From: Spirochaetia bacterium
GTDB lineage: Bacteria; Spirochaetota; Spirochaetia; Treponematales; Breznakiellaceae
DNA length: 18,467 nt
Reading direction: 5' to 3'
Assembly (NCBI GenBank): GCA_025997755.1
Contig: BNVA01000019.1
Span: forward strand, 1-18,467
The position numbers and the translations under genes are program-made. The notes under the pieces were generated by a model. It was not told where the DNA came from. It worked only from the letters and a program-made list of their open reading frames with translations, and searched no databases. Of the stretch, positions 1 to 7,985 are shown in pieces; within the stretch, counting starts at the first letter, position 1, and the number at the start of each line of letters is the position of its first letter.

Positions 1-1
1 G

Positions 2-670
2 GGGACTATTACCCTAAATGAAGGAGGAACGCTTTATGTCTATGTCGGTGCTAAAGGCGGTGCCGGAGGAGATATAGGTAACGGTAAAGGCGGTTTGGGC
101 GGATACAATGGCGGCGGTAAGGGCGGTGATGGTACGAGAAGCGGTAATATCCTCTGGAGCGGCGGCAGTGGCGGCGGTGGCGCTTCCGATGTCCGTGTAG
201 TAGGCGGCGCTTGGAATAATGAAGCCGGTCTAAAATCCCGCATCATCGTTGCAGGCGGCGGCGGCGGTTTCGGTGGCGGTGCTGGCGGTGAAGGCGGCGG
301 AATAAATGGCGGGGCCAGTACCGGCGGCTATCAACCGATGGCAGGCGCGACCCAGAACGATGGCGGCGATTTCGGCAAAGGCACGGATGGCGGCAATGGT
401 AATGGACAGAGCAGGGCGGCAGAAGGACGCGGCGCAGGCGGCGGCGGTTACTATGGCGGCAGAGGCGTGCCGACAGGAACTGGAATGAATCAATATGGTT
501 CAGGCTCCGGCGGCTCAGGCTACGTCAAAGGTTTACCGGTAACGCCCGGCCATTCAGCCATGATGTCCAATGCACCGGAATTTACGGGTTTAACATTTAC
601 AGGCGGTGTAACAACAGCCGGACTAAACACAGGCAACGGCAAGGTGGTTATAACCTTCATACCTGATTAA
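2..670 (+). CDS. Glycine-rich domain protein, 3' part (5' end outside the window)
   Basis: The reading frame is open from base 2 to the TAA at 668-670, giving 222 residues with no start inside the window. A TTG at 95 is only an internal Leu codon, so the gene begins upstream. The protein is dominated by Gly runs, with the landmarks GGGGASDVR, RIIVAGGGGG, GGGGYYGG and SGGSGYV. These match the bacterial glycine-rich domain related to the ALK/LTK glycine-rich region, which usually forms the C-terminal module of large secreted or surface proteins. The last ~45 residues lose the Gly bias and end in a beta-like KVVITFIPD. The precise role is unknown; a surface or adhesive role is inferred from the family. 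Because the N-terminus is missing, a signal peptide cannot be judged. A strong terminator follows 26 bases after the stop. Confidence 0.8.
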   Translation, partial: GTITLNEGGTLYVYVGAKGGAGGDIGNGKGGLGGYNGGGKGGDGTRSGNILWSGGSGGGGASDVRVVGGAWNNEAGLKSRIIVAGGGGGFGGGAGGEGGGINGGASTGGYQPMAGATQNDGGDFGKGTDGGNGNGQSRAAEGRGAGGGGYYGGRGVPTGTGMNQYGSGSGGSGYVKGLPVTPGHSAMMSNAPEFTGLTFTGGVTTAGLNTGNGKVVITFIPD

Positions 671-696
671 AAAATAGATAACGGCTTATGATAAAG

Positions 697-741
697 AAGG
701 CTAGGTACTATTCCCTAAGGGGATGGTACCTAGCCTTTTTT
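697..741 (+). terminator. Strong Rho-independent terminator after the glycine-rich gene
   Basis: The arms at 697-715 and 719-737 form a 19-bp stem with two G-T wobbles and a 3-base TAA loop. Six T residues follow at 736-741. It lies 26 bases after the stop codon of the glycine-rich gene. Rpn reads the other way further downstream, so this terminator serves the plus-strand transcript. Confidence 0.93.
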
Positions 742-747
742 GTATAA

Positions 748-805
748 GAGATCACAGAAGGTAAATTGAATTTTTATTTCTTTTCTCTGTGATCTTTGTG
801 ATCTC
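748..805. repeat. Inverted repeat with a direct-repeat arm next to the Rpn gene
   Basis: AGATCACAGA at 749-758 is the exact reverse complement of TCTGTGATCT at 786-795, separated by an AT-rich 27-base spacer. The right arm is followed by a second copy of its core, so TGTGATCT occurs at 788-795 and again at 797-804. It sits just after the stop of the minus-strand Rpn gene and after the plus-strand terminator. It could act as a weak terminator for Rpn, or be a copy of a dispersed repeat; the window shows only one copy. Confidence 0.6.
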
Positions 806-819
806 CTATGTTAAATTAT

Positions 820-1671
820 TTACGATCGCAATCGGGCGATTTCTTCCCTAAGCCGTTCGTTCTCCTGTTCCTTTTTTTGATTTTCAAGCCGTAACTGCTC
901 GCGCTCGGCACTGCCTTTTTCTATGCCCTTGGAAAGACCTTCCTCTCTACCTGCTGAAAGTCCGCTTTCGCGGGCATCGGTCATCATAGCGCGGAGGTCG
1001 GCACGCCACATCGCTTTTTTCTCCGCTATCATTCGGTGCCGCTCGAAAAATGATAGCTTTTTTACCTGCACTGCGATTTCTTTTACTTCGGGGTGTTTCT
1101 TTGCCAACATATCAAAGTCCTCCTTGCGCTTACATTTAAAGCACTGCAAAAACGGCCAAACTGCCTTACCGTCATCTTCTTTCGGTAGTTTGCTTAATTC
1201 AATTGTAACTATTTTCATCAAATCTGTAAATTGTTCGCCGTCTTTTTTGTTGTTCATTGTCCAAGTATTAAGATAGTCCGGCGAGGCAAACCCAAGTGAA
1301 TGGTTGCAGATTACAATGCAGATGGTTTCCTGTATTTTGCCGTGATCAAAACCGCTTTTTAGTTGTTCGGCTATCAATTTTGCCAGATAATACACCACAC
1401 GCTTTCGCATAACGCTAAGAAACTCAATCTGAAGCTCGACATTGATCACCTTTTTGCTCCTGGTGAGTACTTTTACGTCCAAGATGCCCATTTTGTCATT
1501 TTTCCACAACCGCTTTAAAAAAGGGTCTACGATGGTAAGCCCCGCGTATTCCTCGTGCGGCAGGTCTAGGATGGTTTTTAAAAGGCTTTCCAGATTTTTG
1601 ATATTTTTTTGATCGCCAAAGACAAGTTTAAAAACATAATCGTTTAGCAGGGATACTAACTCATTTTCCAT
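820..1671 (-). CDS. Rpn family recombination-promoting nuclease / putative transposase (PD-(D/E)XK)
   Basis: The protein has 283 residues when started at the ATG at 1671, which follows a perfect GGAGG Shine-Dalgarno seven bases upstream. The frame stays open to 1719, but that extension lacks an RBS and family similarity. The N-terminus (NDYVFKLVFG, residues 10-19) is the classic opening of the Rpn/PDDEXK_2 family. The nuclease core is visible as D65 (GILD) and E79-x-Q81 (VELQ), followed by RKRVVYYLAKL. The C-terminus carries the Gly-x3-Gly-x-x-x-Gly style repeat GLSAGREEGLSKGIEKG and a short charged coiled coil. Family members are DNA endonucleases that promote RecA-independent recombination, are often multicopy, and vary at the C-terminus. 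The gene stands alone between a terminator and the ilvB promoter region. The family call is secure; activity is inferred from the intact motif. Confidence 0.9.
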   Translation of the reverse strand: MENELVSLLNDYVFKLVFGDQKNIKNLESLLKTILDLPHEEYAGLTIVDPFLKRLWKNDKMGILDVKVLTRSKKVINVELQIEFLSVMRKRVVYYLAKLIAEQLKSGFDHGKIQETICIVICNHSLGFASPDYLNTWTMNNKKDGEQFTDLMKIVTIELSKLPKEDDGKAVWPFLQCFKCKRKEDFDMLAKKHPEVKEIAVQVKKLSFFERHRMIAEKKAMWRADLRAMMTDARESGLSAGREEGLSKGIEKGSAEREQLRLENQKKEQENERLREEIARLRS

Positions 1672-1760
1672 AACGCCTCCATATAGATTTAGTACCCTAT
1701 GTACGGCGAAATTCCGCATAACGCTTGTATGGCAGGAGATTTTTTGTGGTTTGTTCGTGT

Positions 1761-1780
1761 GGTTAGTGGTTAGTGGTTAA
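1761..1780. repeat. Short tandem heptamer repeat
   Basis: The heptamer GGTTAGT occurs twice in tandem, followed by a third, degenerate copy GGTTAA. It lies in the 187-base gap between the divergent Rpn and ilvB genes. The array is short and could be a slippage-prone tract or chance. Confidence 0.45.
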
Positions 1781-1823
1781 ATTCTTGGCGTTTTGTAACT
1801 TTTACACATTTGCTATATGCCGC

Positions 1824-1852
1824 TTGACAGTGCGGCGATTAACACTTTCAAT
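1824..1852 (+). promoter_or_regulatory. Candidate promoter directly before ilvB
   Basis: A perfect TTGACA lies at 1824-1829. Seventeen bases later is TTCAAT (1847-1852, 4/6 to TATAAT), only six bases before the ATG. No Shine-Dalgarno sequence is present, so this layout would give a leaderless ilvB mRNA. TTGACA sits in the loop of a small hairpin, GCCGC (1819-1823) with GCGGC (1832-1836). An alternative is TTGTAA (1793-1798) with TATATG (1814-1819) at 15-base spacing, which would give a leader of about 33 bases containing that hairpin. Confidence 0.4.
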
Positions 1853-1858
1853 TAAATA

Positions 1859-3574
1859 ATGCAGTATACTGGTGCGCAAATATTGATAGAAGCCCTCGTA
1901 GAACAAGGCGTGGATACTGTTTTCGGGTATCCGGGCGGGGCGGTTCTTTTTATTTATGATGAGCTTTACAAAAACAAGGACAGGATACGGCATATCTTGG
2001 TAAGCCACGAACAGCACGCCGCCCATGCGGCCGACGGCTATGCGCGTTCTACCGGCAAGGTTGGGGTCTGCATTGCGACTTCGGGTCCTGGCGCGACTAA
2101 CCTTGTTACAGGTATCGCTACGGCGTATATGGATTCGGTGCCGCTTGTAGCCATAACAGGAAATGTTACAACTAATCTTTTGGGCAAGGACAGTTTTCAA
2201 GAGGTTGATATTGCTGGTATCACCATGCCGGTTGTAAAACACAACTGGATTGTAAAAGATGTTTCCCAGCTTGCGGAAATAATCCGTGAAGCATTCATCG
2301 TAGCCCGTTCCGGTCGTCCGGGACCTGTGTTAATCGACATACCAAAGGATATTACGGCGAATACGGCGGAATGGCATAGCAAATCACAGCTTGACGTCGC
2401 GGATTCTTCGATTGCCCAGCGTGCAAAGCGGCTTTCCGAGCGCAATACCCGCAAGACTTTTTCGGCAAATGACATAGAGAAGACAGTTTTAATGTTGAAC
2501 GAGGCAAAATTTCCCATGATCTATGCCGGCGGCGGGGTGATTATTTCCGATGCTTGCGTGGAATTACGGAACTTTGCGGAAAAAATAAGCTCGCCCGTCG
2601 CTCTAAGTTTGATGGCACAGGGCGCGTTGAGCCATGAACACCCACTTTGTACCGGCATGATCGGTATGCACGGAACGGTTGCTTCAAACAAGGCGGTGCA
2701 AAAATCAGACCTGCTAATAGCCATAGGGGCGCGTTTTTCCGACCGCGTTATAAGCCGTGCCGATCATTTTGCAAAAAATGCCAAAATACTACAGCTTGAC
2801 ATAGACTCGGCAGAGATAAACAAAAACATTCCCACCGCCTTTTCCGTTGTCGGCGATATAAAACTCATTCTAAAAAAGGTGATGGAAAAACTTGCCCCCC
2901 AGCCGCCAAAAACCGCTTGGATTTCTGAGGTGGAGGCATGGAAAAAAAAGGTGCCCAAGGCAAATTACAGGGCGGCGGCGCTTCACCCGCGTTTTATCGT
3001 AGAGGAGACCGCGAAGATTCTTGGCATGGAAACGATTGCCGTTACGGATGTGGGGCAGCATCAGATGTGGGCGGCTCAATTTTTTCCGTTTTGCAAACCG
3101 CGCACTTTTTTAAGCTCCGGCGGGCTTGGAACCATGGGTTACGGGCTTGGCGCGGCTCTTGGAGCAAAGACGGCAAACCCCAAAAAGCCGGTCGTGCTGT
3201 TCACAGGCGACGGCTCCTTCCGCATGAACTGTGCCGAGCTTGGAACCCTTGCCTTTTACAAAATGCCCGTCCTTGTGGTTATTTTTAATAACATCGTGCT
3301 TGGAATGGTGCGGCAATGGCAGAATCTTTTTCACGGTAAACGTTATTCGCAAACCATACTCGACCGTCCGCCGGATTTTGTCAAACTTGCCGACGCCTAC
3401 GGAGTTTCGGGCTACAGCGCCGACAGCGAAGCCTCATTTTTGGAAGCGTTAAAATCCGCCGCCGCAGACAACGCAAAAGGAATTTCCGCGCTGATAGACG
3501 CACATATAGACATGGACGAGATGGTTTTGCCCATGGTGCCCGGCGGCAAACCAATCGACGAACAGATTTTGTGA
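1859..3574 (+). CDS. ilvB: Acetolactate synthase large (catalytic) subunit
   Basis: This 571-residue protein has the usual length of the AHAS catalytic subunit. It is a thiamine-diphosphate and FAD enzyme that makes 2-acetolactate or 2-aceto-2-hydroxybutyrate, the first common step of branched-chain amino acid synthesis. Residues 23-27 read GYPGG, and the catalytic Glu is E51 in SHEQHAAHAADGYAR. The SGPGATNL loop follows. The ThDP/Mg site is GDGS at 450-453, with NN at 477-478. GMVRQWQNLFHGKRYSQT is AHAS-specific and separates it from other ThDP enzymes such as oxalyl-CoA decarboxylase or pyruvate oxidase. The ATG gives the canonical family N-terminus but has no Shine-Dalgarno. No regulatory subunit (ilvN) follows; the next gene is lepA, 50 bases on. 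Regulation by a separately encoded IlvN, or none, is possible. Confidence 0.95.
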   Translation: MQYTGAQILIEALVEQGVDTVFGYPGGAVLFIYDELYKNKDRIRHILVSHEQHAAHAADGYARSTGKVGVCIATSGPGATNLVTGIATAYMDSVPLVAITGNVTTNLLGKDSFQEVDIAGITMPVVKHNWIVKDVSQLAEIIREAFIVARSGRPGPVLIDIPKDITANTAEWHSKSQLDVADSSIAQRAKRLSERNTRKTFSANDIEKTVLMLNEAKFPMIYAGGGVIISDACVELRNFAEKISSPVALSLMAQGALSHEHPLCTGMIGMHGTVASNKAVQKSDLLIAIGARFSDRVISRADHFAKNAKILQLDIDSAEINKNIPTAFSVVGDIKLILKKVMEKLAPQPPKTAWISEVEAWKKKVPKANYRAAALHPRFIVEETAKILGMETIAVTDVGQHQMWAAQFFPFCKPRTFLSSGGLGTMGYGLGAALGAKTANPKKPVVLFTGDGSFRMNCAELGTLAFYKMPVLVVIFNNIVLGMVRQWQNLFHGKRYSQTILDRPPDFVKLADAYGVSGYSADSEASFLEALKSAAADNAKGISALIDAHIDMDEMVLPMVPGGKPIDEQIL

Positions 3575-3589
3575 GTACAGACAGCGTGG

Positions 3590-3616
3590 TTGTAAATTAG
3601 GGGCGCGTTGTATACT
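3590..3616 (+). promoter_or_regulatory. Candidate lepA promoter positioned for a leaderless mRNA
   Basis: TATACT (3611-3616, 5/6 to the -10 consensus) ends eight bases before the lepA ATG at 3625. TTGTAA at 3590-3595 is a possible -35 with a short 15-base spacer; GGTTGT at 3588 gives 17. No Shine-Dalgarno lies between the -10 box and the ATG, so a transcript from here would begin at or beside the start codon. Confidence 0.5.
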
Positions 3617-3624
3617 CTTAGCGT

Positions 3625-5430
3625 ATGCCCAATATAGACACCATACGGAATTTTTGTATTATTGCACACATTGATCATGGGAAGTCCACGCTTGCCGACC
3701 GTTTGATTCAAAAGGTGAATTTGGTAGAAGACCGCAACTTTCAGGATCAGATTCTTGATACCATGGATATTGAGCGTGAACGTGGAATAACTATAAAAAG
3801 TCAGGCTGTAACAATTCCATGGACGGGGACGGACGGCAAAATTTATGAGTTGAATTTTGTTGATACGCCCGGACACGTTGACTTTACCTATGAGGTTTCG
3901 CGGGCTATAAGCTCCTGCGAAGGGGCGCTGCTGCTTGTTGATGCGACACAGGGTGTGCAGGCTCAGACCCTTTCAAATATGTTTTTGGCTATGGAGCATG
4001 ATCTTGAAATCGTACCGGTGATCAACAAGATCGATATGGCGGCAGCCGACATAAACGCTACGAAAGCGCAGATCGACAAGGATCTGGGGCTTGATGCCGA
4101 CAACGCACTGCTGGTTTCGGCACGGCAGGGAACGGGTATTGACGAATTGTTTGAGGCTATCGTTAAACGAATTCCTCCGCCTAAAGGAAATTCAGACGAT
4201 CCGTTACGCGCAATTATTTTTGACTGCCATTATGATCCTTACCGGGGCGTTGTCGTACATCTTCGTTTATTTGACGGACGTATAAAACGCGGAATGAAGA
4301 TTCGTTTTATGTCAAACGGATCTGAATATGAAGTTGAAAGTTTGGGGTTATTCAAAATTGTGTTATGCGAAGCCGATGAACTTTCGGCAGGCAGCGTGGG
4401 TTATATAATAGCCGGTATAAAAACCGTAAGCGATGTTCGGGTAGGAGATACGGTTACCGGAGCGGAAAAACCGTGTGCAGAGCCTCTGCCGGGTTTTCGG
4501 GAAGTAAAACCCGTTGTGTTTTCCTCAATATACCCTGTGGATTCAAACGATTATGAAGAATTGCAGACCAGCTTGGAAAAATTAAAATTAAATGATGCAT
4601 CGCTTATATACGAAAAGGATTCTTCCGCCGCATTGGGTTTCGGCTTCCGCTGCGGTTTTTTGGGGCTGCTTCATCTTGAAGTAATAGAAGAACGCCTTGA
4701 GAGAGAATTCAATCAGTCAATAATTTTTACGGCGCCATCTGTAAAATACAAAGTTAAACTAACACGAGGCAAGGAAGTGTTTATTGACAATCCTACGGAT
4801 TATCCCGACGAGGGGCAGGTTGAAAGCGCCGAAGAACCTTATATCCGCGCCTCAGTTATAACGCCCGCAGTTTATCTTGGAAATATTATGTCGCTCTGTC
4901 TTGATAAACGAGGCATTCAAACAAATATGACTTACATGGACGAAAAGCGTGTTGAGATAATTTACGATATGCCGTTAGCCGAAGTTTTATTTGACTTTTA
5001 TGATAAGTTAAAAAGTATCAGCCGCGGTTACGCTTCGTTTGATTATGATATTACCGGTTACAAACCAACGCAGCTTGCAAAACTTGACATACTGTTGAAC
5101 GGTAAGCCGGTTGATGCTCTCTCTCAACTTGTGTTTAAGGAACGCGCTCAAAGCCGCGCCCGCATTGTCTGTGAACGTCTTAAAGATGAGATACCGCGTC
5201 AACAATTTAAGATACCGATACAGGGCGCAATAGGGAGTCAGGTAATCGCCCGCGAAACCATCAACGCATTGCGTAAAGATGTTCTTGCAAAATGTTACGG
5301 CGGCGACGTTACGCGCAAGCGCAAGCTGCTGGAAAAACAAAAAGAGGGCAAGAAACGTATGCGTATGGTGGGCGATGTTGAATTACCGCAGTCGGCGTTC
5401 CTTGCCGTCCTCAAAACAAAAGATGATTAA
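3625..5430 (+). CDS. lepA: Elongation factor 4 (LepA GTPase)
   Basis: The 601-residue length is normal for LepA/EF4, a ribosome-binding GTPase that back-translocates or remodels stalled or initiating ribosomes and is also membrane-associated. All GTPase motifs are intact: AHIDHGKST (14-22), the switch I region ERERGITIK, DTPGHVDF with the catalytic His, and NKIDM. Domain II, an EF-G-like domain III (FGFRCGFLGLLHLEVIEERL), domain V and the LepA-specific C-terminal domain follow. The protein ends in the characteristic basic KRKLLEKQKEGKKRMR and GDVELPQSAFLAVL. The ATG matches the family start but has no Shine-Dalgarno, and a -10-like box lies eight bases upstream. It faces the DUF2130 gene across a 40-base convergent gap in which I see no terminator. 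Confidence 0.97.
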   Translation: MPNIDTIRNFCIIAHIDHGKSTLADRLIQKVNLVEDRNFQDQILDTMDIERERGITIKSQAVTIPWTGTDGKIYELNFVDTPGHVDFTYEVSRAISSCEGALLLVDATQGVQAQTLSNMFLAMEHDLEIVPVINKIDMAAADINATKAQIDKDLGLDADNALLVSARQGTGIDELFEAIVKRIPPPKGNSDDPLRAIIFDCHYDPYRGVVVHLRLFDGRIKRGMKIRFMSNGSEYEVESLGLFKIVLCEADELSAGSVGYIIAGIKTVSDVRVGDTVTGAEKPCAEPLPGFREVKPVVFSSIYPVDSNDYEELQTSLEKLKLNDASLIYEKDSSAALGFGFRCGFLGLLHLEVIEERLEREFNQSIIFTAPSVKYKVKLTRGKEVFIDNPTDYPDEGQVESAEEPYIRASVITPAVYLGNIMSLCLDKRGIQTNMTYMDEKRVEIIYDMPLAEVLFDFYDKLKSISRGYASFDYDITGYKPTQLAKLDILLNGKPVDALSQLVFKERAQSRARIVCERLKDEIPRQQFKIPIQGAIGSQVIARETINALRKDVLAKCYGGDVTRKRKLLEKQKEGKKRMRMVGDVELPQSAFLAVLKTKDD

Positions 5431-5470
5431 CGCGGGTCTATTCATAAACCTTAATTGTTAAACTGCAATA

Positions 5471-6724
5471 TTACTCCGGCATTTCCAGAAGTTTTATTTC
5501 AGACAAAGGCGCGCCGATACCCTGCAAGTCACCATACATACCGCAGATATTTTTTGCAAACCGTTCAAGCTGCCCCCTGCGTTTTCCCCATATTTTTTCC
5601 ATTGCGTTTCGCTCCGCATCTAAATCTTTTTGCATTTCGCTGTATGCTTCCACGATAGCCTCTACACGCTGCTTAAACTGAGTACCGCTCACGTAGGTAA
5701 ACACCATTTCGGCTTTACTTTCCCTGCCTTCGTTAAGTGATTTTACCGCTGCCGCAGATTTCAACGTTTCGCGCAATGCAACAGCAAGAGGCGCAATGTA
5801 TTTTATATGCGTTATCCAAATACCGTGCCTTATACCAAAAGTTTCTACATCATCCGGCAGCGTCTCGGACGCAATAATCGCCAACTCGGACTGACAATCG
5901 CGTTGATCTTCTTTTAACTTATCGATCCATGATTTTTGCCATGTCTTAGTTCGTTTAAGTTCCCAAATAATTTTACCCGCAGCCTTGCCGGAAGGAAGCC
6001 GCACGGTTTGAATAATATCCGCGCCTTTTTTCCCCTTAGGCACCGGATCAATATCATCACCTAAAAATTCATTTCTTAACAAATCTTCAATTTCTAACTC
6101 AAGCGTTTCACCTTGAAGCTGACCAGAATTCTGCGCAGCTTTTTTTTGAGCTTCTTTCATTTGTATTTCTAAATCATTTATAACTTTTTGTTTTTCTTTT
6201 AATTTTTGATCGTACTCAGCTTCAATAATTTCCTGAGCCTTTGCCGCCGCCGCCTTTTTTTCTTCCGCAAGTTTTTTATCAAATTCGATTTCCTTTTTCC
6301 GCAAATCCTCTTTATGCTCTATTTCTTTCTGCAATGCCTCTTTTTCTTTTTGCCTATAAACATCCATCTCGGCATTTTTCTTTTCAAGTTCCGCGTCTAA
6401 TCTTTTTGAAAATTCTATTTCGCGCGCGTGCTCTTGTTCCTTAAAGAGGCGTTCTTTTTCCAACAACGCCTTTTCTTTTTCATGGACAGCCTCCAATCCC
6501 TTAGCCGCCTCTTGCTGTTGTTTTTCATAACGCGCCTTGTATTTTTCTTCGATCTCTTTTTCCGCCGCTTGAACCTTCTTATCATTTTGAGACTTCAACT
6601 CTGCCGCCTGCTTCGCGTAATCCTGCTCAAACTTAGCCTTGTACGTTTCCTCCAGTTGATGCGTAATCACATCAGCCAGAGGAAACTCTTTTTTACAAAA
6701 CGGACAAATAATACTGTTCTCCAT
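5471..6724 (-). CDS. DUF2130 family protein: zinc-binding start, long coiled coil, nuclease-like C-terminal domain
   Basis: The protein has 417 residues. It opens with a CPFC pair (C7, C10) followed by H22, which looks like half of a small zinc-binding unit. Residues ~25-200 are an almost uninterrupted Glu/Lys/Ala/Gln coiled coil. The C-terminal third is the DUF2130 domain. Within it GAD (D236) and WELK (E255, K257), followed by KEDQ near 272, have the spacing of a PD-(D/E)XK nuclease core. Function is not established; nuclease activity is my inference from the D...ExK pattern. GGGGG (6731-6735) lies six bases before the ATG as a strong Shine-Dalgarno. The gene stands alone, divergent from the methyltransferase operon and convergent with lepA. 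Confidence 0.88.
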   Translation of the reverse strand: MENSIICPFCKKEFPLADVITHQLEETYKAKFEQDYAKQAAELKSQNDKKVQAAEKEIEEKYKARYEKQQQEAAKGLEAVHEKEKALLEKERLFKEQEHAREIEFSKRLDAELEKKNAEMDVYRQKEKEALQKEIEHKEDLRKKEIEFDKKLAEEKKAAAAKAQEIIEAEYDQKLKEKQKVINDLEIQMKEAQKKAAQNSGQLQGETLELEIEDLLRNEFLGDDIDPVPKGKKGADIIQTVRLPSGKAAGKIIWELKRTKTWQKSWIDKLKEDQRDCQSELAIIASETLPDDVETFGIRHGIWITHIKYIAPLAVALRETLKSAAAVKSLNEGRESKAEMVFTYVSGTQFKQRVEAIVEAYSEMQKDLDAERNAMEKIWGKRRGQLERFAKNICGMYGDLQGIGAPLSEIKLLEMPE

Positions 6725-6741
6725 AAGATACCCCCAACAAA

Positions 6742-6769
6742 ATTATAGATCGAAATATCCTATTTTAAA
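6742..6769 (-). promoter_or_regulatory. Promoter of the DUF2130 gene
   Basis: Read on the minus strand, a perfect TATAAT (6742-6747) is preceded 16 bases upstream by TTTAAA (6764-6769, 4/6 to the -35). Transcription would start near 6735-6737, right at the GGGGG Shine-Dalgarno, so the leader would be short. Confidence 0.5.
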
Positions 6770-6789
6770 TATATCATGCCGCTTGGTCG

Positions 6790-6795
6790 TATAAT
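6790..6795 (+). promoter_or_regulatory. Possible -10 box for the methyltransferase operon
   Basis: TATAAT at 6790-6795 is a perfect -10 match pointing at the operon, and would give a leader of about 55 bases. No good -35 lies 16-18 bases upstream. A competing weak -10-like box, TACGCT (6844-6849), ends eight bases before the ATG at 6858. Neither is certain. Confidence 0.3.
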
Positions 6796-6857
6796 GACGG
6801 ATCAGGAAAAATTTTCGCCCTAGTTACCACACGAATTTTTTGGTACGCTTTTTTATT

Positions 6858-7985
6858 ATGGATGTTTCCCGCTGCACGGAAGATAAGTACAAGGCTGTGG
6901 CTGCCAAGTTCGAGGCGCAGAAAATCGCGTTCTCGCCTTTGAGCTTTCAGGCTGTTCAGGCGATGCTGGAACTGGGAGTGCTTAAAAACATTTCGGATTC
7001 AGGGGAAAAAGGGCTTACCAAAGAAGAAATAGCCGAAAAATGCGGGATTTCATCTTACGGAGCGGGACTTTTAGCCGATACGGGTCTGGTTTTAAAGGTT
7101 TTGCGTTTAAATCCACAAGATTTAAGCCGTTTTGTTCTTGGAAAGATAGGTTTTTTTCTGTTGGAAGACGAGCTTACAAGGGTAAACTTCAATTTTGTCC
7201 GTGATGTCTGCTATAAGGGCGCTTTTTTTCTTGCCGCTTCCATAAAAGAAGGCAAACCACGGGGACTTTCCGTTTTTGGTGACAAGTGGAACACCGTATA
7301 CGAGGCTCTTTCCGAATTACCGCAGGAGGTAAAAAAGAGCTGGTTTGAGTTTGATCATTTTTATTCCGATCTGGTTTTTAAACACGCCCTGCCCATAGTT
7401 TTTGAGAAAAAACTGAACGCCGGTGTTGTAAGGCATATTTTTGACCTTGGCGGCAATACGGCAAAATGGGCAATTTGCTGCTGTAAATACAACGCCAACG
7501 CAAAAGTTACCGTACTCGACCTGCCCGGACAAACGGAGCTTGCCAGAAAAAACGCAAAGGCTGCGGGTTTTGAAGCGCGTATAGACACCATCGACCTTGA
7601 TATTCTGTCGCCCGATTCGGAGTTTCCGCCTTGTCCAGACATCGTTTGGATGAGTCAGTTTTTAGATTGTTTTTCGATACGCGATATAACAAAGATCGCA
7701 GCAAAAATCGCAAAAGCCGCATCGGAAAAAACAAGGGTCTACGTGCTTGAGCCGTTAATTGATATGCAGAGGTTTGAGGCTGCGGAGTTTTCTCTTACCG
7801 CCTCGTCTCTCTATTTTACCTGCATTGCCAACGGAAAAAGCCGTATGTACCGCTACGGGGAACTAAAAAGCGCCGTCGAGGCGGCGGGCTTTGAGCTTGA
7901 ATGTGCGCATCACAATCTTGCTGCAAACAGCTATTCACTTTTAAAATTCAGACCGGCTATTAGAAGGGAAGATCGCCCGGTATGA
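6858..7985 (+). CDS. SAM-dependent methyltransferase of the aryl-polyene/flexirubin-cluster type
   Basis: Started at the ATG at 6858 the protein has 375 residues; a TTG at 6840 would add six, and neither start has a clear Shine-Dalgarno. Residues ~20-105 form an O-methyltransferase-like helical/winged-helix dimerisation region (SPLSFQAVQAMLELGVL, then LTKEEIAEKCGISS). WFEFDHFYSD at 162-171 is a pattern I associate with methyltransferases of aryl-polyene clusters. The SAM site is DLGGNTAKW (196-204), with the acidic DL of motif II at 221-222. The stop overlaps the next start as ATGA. Its two partners, a chain-length-factor-like ketosynthase and a lysophospholipid-type acyltransferase, occur in the same order as in APE clusters, where this enzyme methylates the aryl head group. 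The substrate here is unknown. Confidence 0.75.
   Translation: MDVSRCTEDKYKAVAAKFEAQKIAFSPLSFQAVQAMLELGVLKNISDSGEKGLTKEEIAEKCGISSYGAGLLADTGLVLKVLRLNPQDLSRFVLGKIGFFLLEDELTRVNFNFVRDVCYKGAFFLAASIKEGKPRGLSVFGDKWNTVYEALSELPQEVKKSWFEFDHFYSDLVFKHALPIVFEKKLNAGVVRHIFDLGGNTAKWAICCCKYNANAKVTVLDLPGQTELARKNAKAAGFEARIDTIDLDILSPDSEFPPCPDIVWMSQFLDCFSIRDITKIAAKIAKAASEKTRVYVLEPLIDMQRFEAAEFSLTASSLYFTCIANGKSRMYRYGELKSAVEAAGFELECAHHNLAANSYSLLKFRPAIRREDRPV

Noticed and set aside
95..670. Glycine-rich gene starting at the TTG at 95
   Set aside because: The same frame is open back to base 2 with equally Gly-rich, domain-like sequence, so the TTG is an internal Leu and the gene starts outside the window.
820..1671. 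Complete insertion sequence around the Rpn gene
   Set aside because: No terminal inverted repeats or target-site duplications flank the gene; the nearby repeat lies only on one side.
1672..1719. Longer Rpn start at 1719
   Set aside because: The ATG at 1671 has a GGAGG Shine-Dalgarno and gives the family N-terminus; the upstream 16 codons have neither.
1761..1780. CRISPR-like repeats
   Set aside because: The heptamer array is too short and has no spacers; nothing else in the window has the spacing of a CRISPR array.
5431..5470. Terminator between lepA and the DUF2130 gene
   Set aside because: The 40 bases have no hairpin followed by a T run.
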